Source of the DNA: Nageia nagi
Lineage: Eukaryota > Pinophyta
Assembly (NCBI GenBank): GCA_050084985.1
Contig: JBITNC010000002.1
Location: 7,750,001-7,814,000, forward strand
Direction: 5' to 3'
DNA length: 64,000 nt
Of the stretch, positions 59,177 through 64,000 are shown one piece after another. A program made the translations under genes and the position numbers. Position 1 is the first letter of the stretch, and each line of letters starts with the position of its first letter. The notes below the pieces were generated by a model that searched no databases, was not told where the DNA came from, and was given only the letters and a program-made list of their open reading frames with translations.

Positions 59177-59586
59177 TGTTAGGATCCCACATCCTAACAT
59201 TTTAGTGTTAGCATTAGTATTTTATTAAATTGTCAGCCTATATTGTAAACCATAATATTATGATTGTAAGGGTGGGGCCTGATTTTGCATTACTATTAGG
59301 GTTAGAGTTAGTTTAATATAAATAGATAGAAGTGTGTGGAGAAATGCATCTTGAACATTATTTTTCACCTTTGGATTTGTAAGGAGGTAGTCCCCTTGAA
59401 GAGGCCTATGATTCTATTACTATTCAGTAAAATCCTATCCTTATCTACTTATTGATGCTATTTTGTATTCTATTCATTAGTGCATGCTCTGTTATTTCTA
59501 ATAGATAGTTATCATTTTCCTATTTCAAATCAATATTTATTTCATTTATGCAATATTTCCCTTTTCATATTTGTAGCATCATAACA
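59177..59586 (+). repeat. 3' LTR of element E
   Basis: 410 bp, preceded by PPT and followed by CCTTA. Confidence 0.95.
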
Positions 59587-59591
59587 CCTTA

Positions 59592-61066
59592 GTGCAATGG
59601 GGCTTAGGAAATGCCATTGAAGACTATCTTGAGAGTGGAATCCAAGCATAGCCTCCTTATTTATAGTCACCTGATAGAAAGAGATGACTTCTATCCTAAA
59701 ACCTGGTATTCATCTTTAAGTTTGGCTCTACAGCTTATGGTGTGATCATTAGGTACACAAGAAGTATAAGAATCAATGGTTGGTCTATCACCTCGAACTT
59801 ATTGATGTTTATTTTTAAAGGTCTCATGCATATGTATTTAAAAAATAAAAGAACTCATGATCACTACAACCCCAACCCAACATACACGTCCTTTGATTAT
59901 GTTTTATTTAATGTGAGAAAAAATAATATTTCAATTAATGATTCTTAATCTAACCCATGAGATTCATTAAAATTTTAGTGTAATTATTTAACTAAAGCTT
60001 AATGAAATTCATTTACTCCTTCCAAGTGAAAGTAATTATGTGAGGTTTATTACCACCTTTTACTAATCACAACTACCTTTGATCTCCTTTAGGAGAGATA
60101 GGATGAGACATGTAGGAAGCCAATAAGCTAGTGTAAATTATCTTAAATGAGATTCTTTTAACTCCTCTTCAAGTCACAATCCTTCAACCTCCTTTCAAAG
60201 TGTTAAGGTAGATAAGAAGGGTTTTAATGTGAAGTAAATTTCTTTAGATGAGGTTCTTTAACTCCTCTTAAAGTTACAAACCTTTGACCTCCTTTTGAAG
60301 TAGTAAGGTAAACAAGAAGAGTTTTAATGTGAAGGTGCATACCCACCCAGTTAATTAACTAATTTCATTATGTTTTAATTTACCTTAACCTCGATAAATT
60401 AACCATATATTAATTCCATTCTTAATGAAATTTAATTCCTCCTTCTGAGTGTAGAAGTAATTTAATGAGTTCATTACCAATCTTAGTGAGATAAAGTGAG
60501 AAAAAAAATGTTCATTTACTATTTTCCTATTGCACTCATTCTGATCACCTAAGATCACCTTTTGGTGCAAAGGGAGAGCATAAGTGGGTGTAATGAAAAA
60601 ATTTTAGTGAGTTTATGGGTATGCTTTTAAAGCAAAAAAATATAAATAACATTCATGGAATTTACTAAAAATAAGGAAAAAAGATGCATGTTACCTAAAC
60701 ATTCATTTACCCTTCTTATATGCAATCTGAGTAGACAAATCATAGAAAGGGGGTTTATTTTTATTTTCCATTTTAGTGCCTAAGTTACACTTTCAGAATT
60801 GACAAAAGTTGAAATGTATACCCCTTATCTTTAGTTGTTGGCATATCACAATTTAAGTTAAAATCATTAGTGATTTAGTCCTAATCACTGGTGTATAAGC
60901 TTAGTCATCGATGATTACACAATAAAAAAAATAGAGAACAAAAAATAGAAAATAGCATGAAATTAGTAGCAATACTACAAGACACAATATACAAAAAATG
61001 AATAATAAAATATAGAAAACTACCAATGTACTTTATTTTTGATGTAGCTATATGCATAGGTTCATA
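59592..61066 (-). other. Element B leader, part next to the PBS
   Basis: Non-coding. It carries the three GGAGGTCAAAGG-like repeats (minus strand, about 60316-60066), a TGATCACCTAAGATCACCTT block at about 60542-60561 that corresponds to the C leader units, and a motif cluster at about 60855-60912 (on the minus strand, ATCATCGATGACTAAG and ACCAGTGATTAGG). Confidence 0.65.
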
Positions 61067-61085
61067 CCTCCTTCTAGTGCTAGAA
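61067..61085 (-). promoter_or_regulatory. Primer-binding site of element B
   Basis: Minus strand TTCTAGCACTAGAAGGAGG directly after the 5' LTR. Identical to the C site except for one base in the first 16. Confidence 0.7.
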
Positions 61086-63095
61086 TGTACTACCCAAAAA
61101 ATAACCCTATCAGTAAATAAAACAAAGCATGTTACAACCAACAATAATTCTTTTATTTAATTTTGAATATACCTCAATAATTAGTTTACAATGACAACTC
61201 TTATATCAATTTGTGATGTACAATAGTGCCTTATATAATAAGGGCTTTTGTTACAGTAGAGGGAGATATAGGTTCCCTTGGACCTCCTCTAAATGATCAT
61301 ATCAATAACTACAAGATTTCAATAGTGTCTCTAAAAACTTGCAAGAAAATATTAATGATGATCTTTCAATGCTCAACAGTCTTTTGGCTTTCCCTTGCTC
61401 AAACTAGCTATCATGCACCTATAAATCCTACACACACACAAATAAGAAATATATCAAACATACTTTCTCATATAGTTAAAAAATATATGAAAGTACAACA
61501 TAATGTAAGTATGAAAGCATGGAAAAATTTAATGCAATTACTTACTACAAGTCTGAATATATTTTAGCAGAGTATTGTTGCATAAAACTTCTATCATTTT
61601 CTCCTTAGGAGAGGTTTAATTTATAGAGTTTTGGGATGGCCAAAGTTTCTATTTTGGAGGTAAGGATAGGATTAAAAAGCTCATCTAACCTTGCCAAAAG
61701 CACTACTACATTTTATCAATTTTGCATCATAAAATTGCTTTTTAATGCCTTTACACAAGATGCATCTTTATTTGGTATGTCCAAATCAATCTAGATAAAA
61801 CTAGTTTTTTGATGTATTAGTTGATGCATTGTTTGACTCATCAGTTGATGCATCAATTGATGTATTGTTTGACTCACTAGTTGACACATAAGTTCAATTA
61901 TTTGAGTGCATCAATTGATACATGGAATTAAAAAAAGGTACAGATCATGGCATGATTCATTTTTTACCATCAATACATTCCCTAGATCATTAGTGGATTT
62001 TCAATAGCAGGTATAATGCCATTGATGAGTAAATAAAGGAGATTTCCCTTTAAAAGGGCATTTATAGGTTTGAATTTTTAGTGATACAAGTCTGTAGGAG
62101 TTGAAGACATGCTGAAGAATGTAGATATTAGTGTGTATTTGTATTTTGTGGAAAGCAAAATCTGCATTACATGGTTTAGCCACCCACAAATTTTGGTAGA
62201 GGTCCTTAAATTTTGGTGGACACTCATGATGTTTTTGATTGTATGATCAAACCATACATCTTATCATGGAATATGATAATTTTAGGTTACCAAATATAAG
62301 GTTTTTCTCAACAAGTATTGAAACTATTTCACCAAATACAATAAACACTAGTAGTAGTCCAACAAAATGAGTTCAGCTTTTCCAACATCTTCAAAGAATG
62401 CACCAAACTGAGAAATTTGCAAAAGGATTTATACATACATCAAAGACTCTTTAAAATAAATAAAAAATTTATCAAATGTTATGGTTATTAGTACTTTGTT
62501 AGATATATATGCAAAATATAAAATCATGGAGAAGACAAATGAATTATTTGATAAGATCAATGATTGAAACCCTCATTCTTGTATATTTGATACTATACAT
62601 GATGTATAAAACATCATGTATACCATGAAATAATTAACACACAAATTTTGATATATGATGCAAGGAATGACATTTTAATTATCGCATTGGTTGATAATTT
62701 TTTGACAGTACCCTTAGCATCAATTGATGCATAATGATTTTGATAATTTAAAAAAAAAAATAACATTGTGGTTTGATGCTTTGTGTGATGAAAAATTGCT
62801 TAAATGTAGTAGTGAAGGTTTATCTACATGTGGGAAGATGTAGGATCAAGTATGATTCATCCAAGATCCAATGGTTTGTTTCCCATGGTGCCCTAATTTT
62901 TCCATTTTTTCTTTAAGTTGTTTTGTTTGTAGGATTGCTAGTGATTATGTGTTGAATGTCAGCAATTGGATCATATCATTAATGACTATATTCGATCACC
63001 AATGATTAGAAGGGTTTGATAAACTTTATTATTTGTTTGAATTTGTATTTCCTTCTTTCTTTTATCGAAAGAAGGGTCATTTTTAGGTATCTACA
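61086..63095 (-). repeat. 5' LTR of element B, split by a CACTA element
   Basis: Minus strand: starts TGTAGATACC at 63095, ends GTAGTACA at 61086. Subtracting the 1114-bp insertion and one AAG leaves 893 bp, exactly the length of the 3' LTR. Confidence 0.9.
61701..62814. mobile_element. Non-autonomous CACTA element, 1114 bp, TSD AAG
   Basis: Termini CACTACTACATTTTATCAAT and, reversed, CACTACTACATTTAAGCAAT; similarity continues for about 30 bp. The 3-bp duplication AAG is at 61698-61700 and 62815-62817. Subterminal repeats of TTGATGCATCA type are dense at about 61818-61925 and recur at 62707-62735, as expected for transposase-binding sites of this superfamily. No transposase frame is seen. 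The empty site exists in the other B LTR near 14290. Confidence 0.95.
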
Positions 63096-64000
63096 CCTTG
63101 ACTACATAATGATACACTTTTCCTTAAAGGGAGTCTTGCATATATGGATAACTATCTCCACTATTATTGTTGATACTAAAAATTTATTTATTTTGATTAA
63201 TTTAATATAAACTATAATAAATAAAAAGGTTAAATAAATGACTAAAAAATAGATGATTTTCATACACTAGATCTAGCTCTTGACCTAATCAAATTTGAAT
63301 ATAAATGACTATAAACTTAACATAATTAACCTATATTATATCAATCATAATCGAAAGCTAGCCTTCGTAGGATCTAAATGACCCTAAATTTGAACATACT
63401 TTATTATCAATCATAGTAAGCTAATGAACTATATGATATCATCATAAAGTAATACATTAGTATATGTTTATCAATCCTTATATCCTTCAAATTCATGTTT
63501 TTCATTAGAATTCCTTTCCAAGGTTATCAAACCCAACTACGATACTATGAATGAGGAATATGGTAATCACTTAGGAAATAAATATAGACTTGATAGGTGG
63601 TATCAAGAGATACAAAGCATAGAATGTAGTATAATATATCAAGCTCTAGATATGACCAATGTCACATGCTTCTTCCCTTAAAAATATGAGAGATTCCACC
63701 ATCATCAAATATGCTTCTTTACAAGTGCTCCTTGGTCTTATTTCTAAAATGATAGAAAAGAGTGAATTCGTGATTTATTCCAAAAATATAGAAAAATCAA
63801 AAATAAAGTACATTGTACTTATATATCTAAAATATAATTTTTAATTTAATAAAAATAAAATTTAGATGTTAACAATTATTATATGACTTATTGCATGTTT
63901 AATTATTCTCATATAATTTATTGCATCTACTATTCAGATATGGTATATTGTATCCACTATTATCATATAGATTATTATTTTTACTATTATTACATGCCTT
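63096..64000. other. Right flank of element B, unrecognised
   Basis: Starts with the proposed target duplication CCTTG (63096-63100). AT-rich sequence with no convincing gene. A short + frame at 63659-63841 is open but resembles nothing I know. Confidence 0.4.

Larger units (their letters stand above)
53613..59586 (+). mobile_element. Element E: chromovirus (Reina/Tekay-like Ty3/gypsy), 5.97 kb, TSD CCTTA
   Basis: Two 410-bp LTRs (53613-54022, 59177-59586) lie within the perfect duplication CCTTA (53608-53612, 59587-59591). A PBS-like TGGTATTAAATC at 54026 resembles the initiator tRNA-Met site, and a PPT AAGAGGGGTGGCA precedes the 3' LTR. Gag, protease, RT, RNase H, integrase, GPY/F and a chromodomain remnant occur in order on the + strand. 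It interrupts the 5' leader of element B. LTRs differ by about 5 % by eye; the coding region is full of stops. Confidence 0.95.
13678..63095 (-). mobile_element. Element B: Tat-like Ty3/gypsy retrotransposon, minus strand, split by five later insertions
   Basis: The two ends are matching LTRs in the same orientation, 893 bp each after removing a CACTA insertion from the 5' copy. Flanks are CATTG (13673-13677) and CCTTG (63096-63100), a target duplication with one mismatch. Between them, on the minus strand and in the right order, lie PBS (61085-61067), leader, gag (from 53247), protease/G-patch, RT, RNase H, second RNase H (broken at 46158/28544 by element C), integrase (to about 27010), a sense accessory ORF (26883-25438), a + strand PMD gene (15711-18010) and a PPT (14571-14582). 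Removing the insertions F, C, TIR, E and CACTA with one copy of each duplication leaves about 19.4 kb. LTRs differ at very roughly 12-15 % by eye, so B is old. Confidence 0.85.

Overview
The window looks like an intergenic block of a seed-plant nuclear genome with a very large, repeat-filled, AT-rich genome. I found no intact host gene, no rRNA or tRNA gene and no bacterial-type feature. Almost everything recognisable is decayed transposable element. Lineages seen are Tat-type Ty3/gypsy (duplicated RNase H, antisense plant mobile domain gene), Reina/Tekay-like chromoviruses (GPY/F module, chromodomain), a LINE-like DUF4283 fragment, a CACTA element and one unclassified terminal-inverted-repeat (TIR) element. 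The host species cannot be named from this sequence.

Layout. 1-~4150: 3' end of a Tat-like element (called A, + strand), with an antisense plant mobile domain (PMD) gene, a stem-loop next to the polypurine tract (PPT) and the start of a 3' LTR. ~4150-13672: old, poorly resolved sequence with two divergent repeat blocks, a LINE ORF1/DUF4283 remnant (7075-8650), the 3' end of a chromovirus (8700-~9930) and a possible LTR (from 11523). 13678-63095: one Tat-like retrotransposon (B, minus strand) with two LTRs that are both 893 bp once a later insertion is subtracted. 63096-64000: unrecognised AT-rich flank.

Element B has been interrupted by five later insertions, each with target-site duplications (TSDs): F (19291-23641, RT-deleted chromovirus, TSD TCCAT), C (28549-46153, a second Tat-like element on the + strand, TSD CCAAT, inserted in B's second RNase H), a 917-bp TIR element (47910-48826, TSD CCCATGG), E (53613-59586, chromovirus, TSD CCTTA) and a 1114-bp CACTA element in B's 5' LTR (61701-62814, TSD AAG). 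Subtracting these leaves B at about 19.4 kb, close to C at 17.6 kb.

A, B and C share an architecture. B and C both show: LTR - primer-binding site - repeat-bearing leader - gag - protease with G-patch - RT - RNase H - second RNase H - integrase - an unrecognised sense ORF built from two tandem copies of one ~150-residue domain - spacer - a spliced antisense PMD gene - stem-loop - PPT - LTR. The sense ORF with its internal duplication, and a short motif that recurs in LTR, leader, PMD promoter and PMD intron of both B and C, are the two signals I find most worth following. All coding regions carry stops or frameshifts, mostly of the C-to-T type expected from methylated repeats, so the window describes fossils of this system rather than a working copy.
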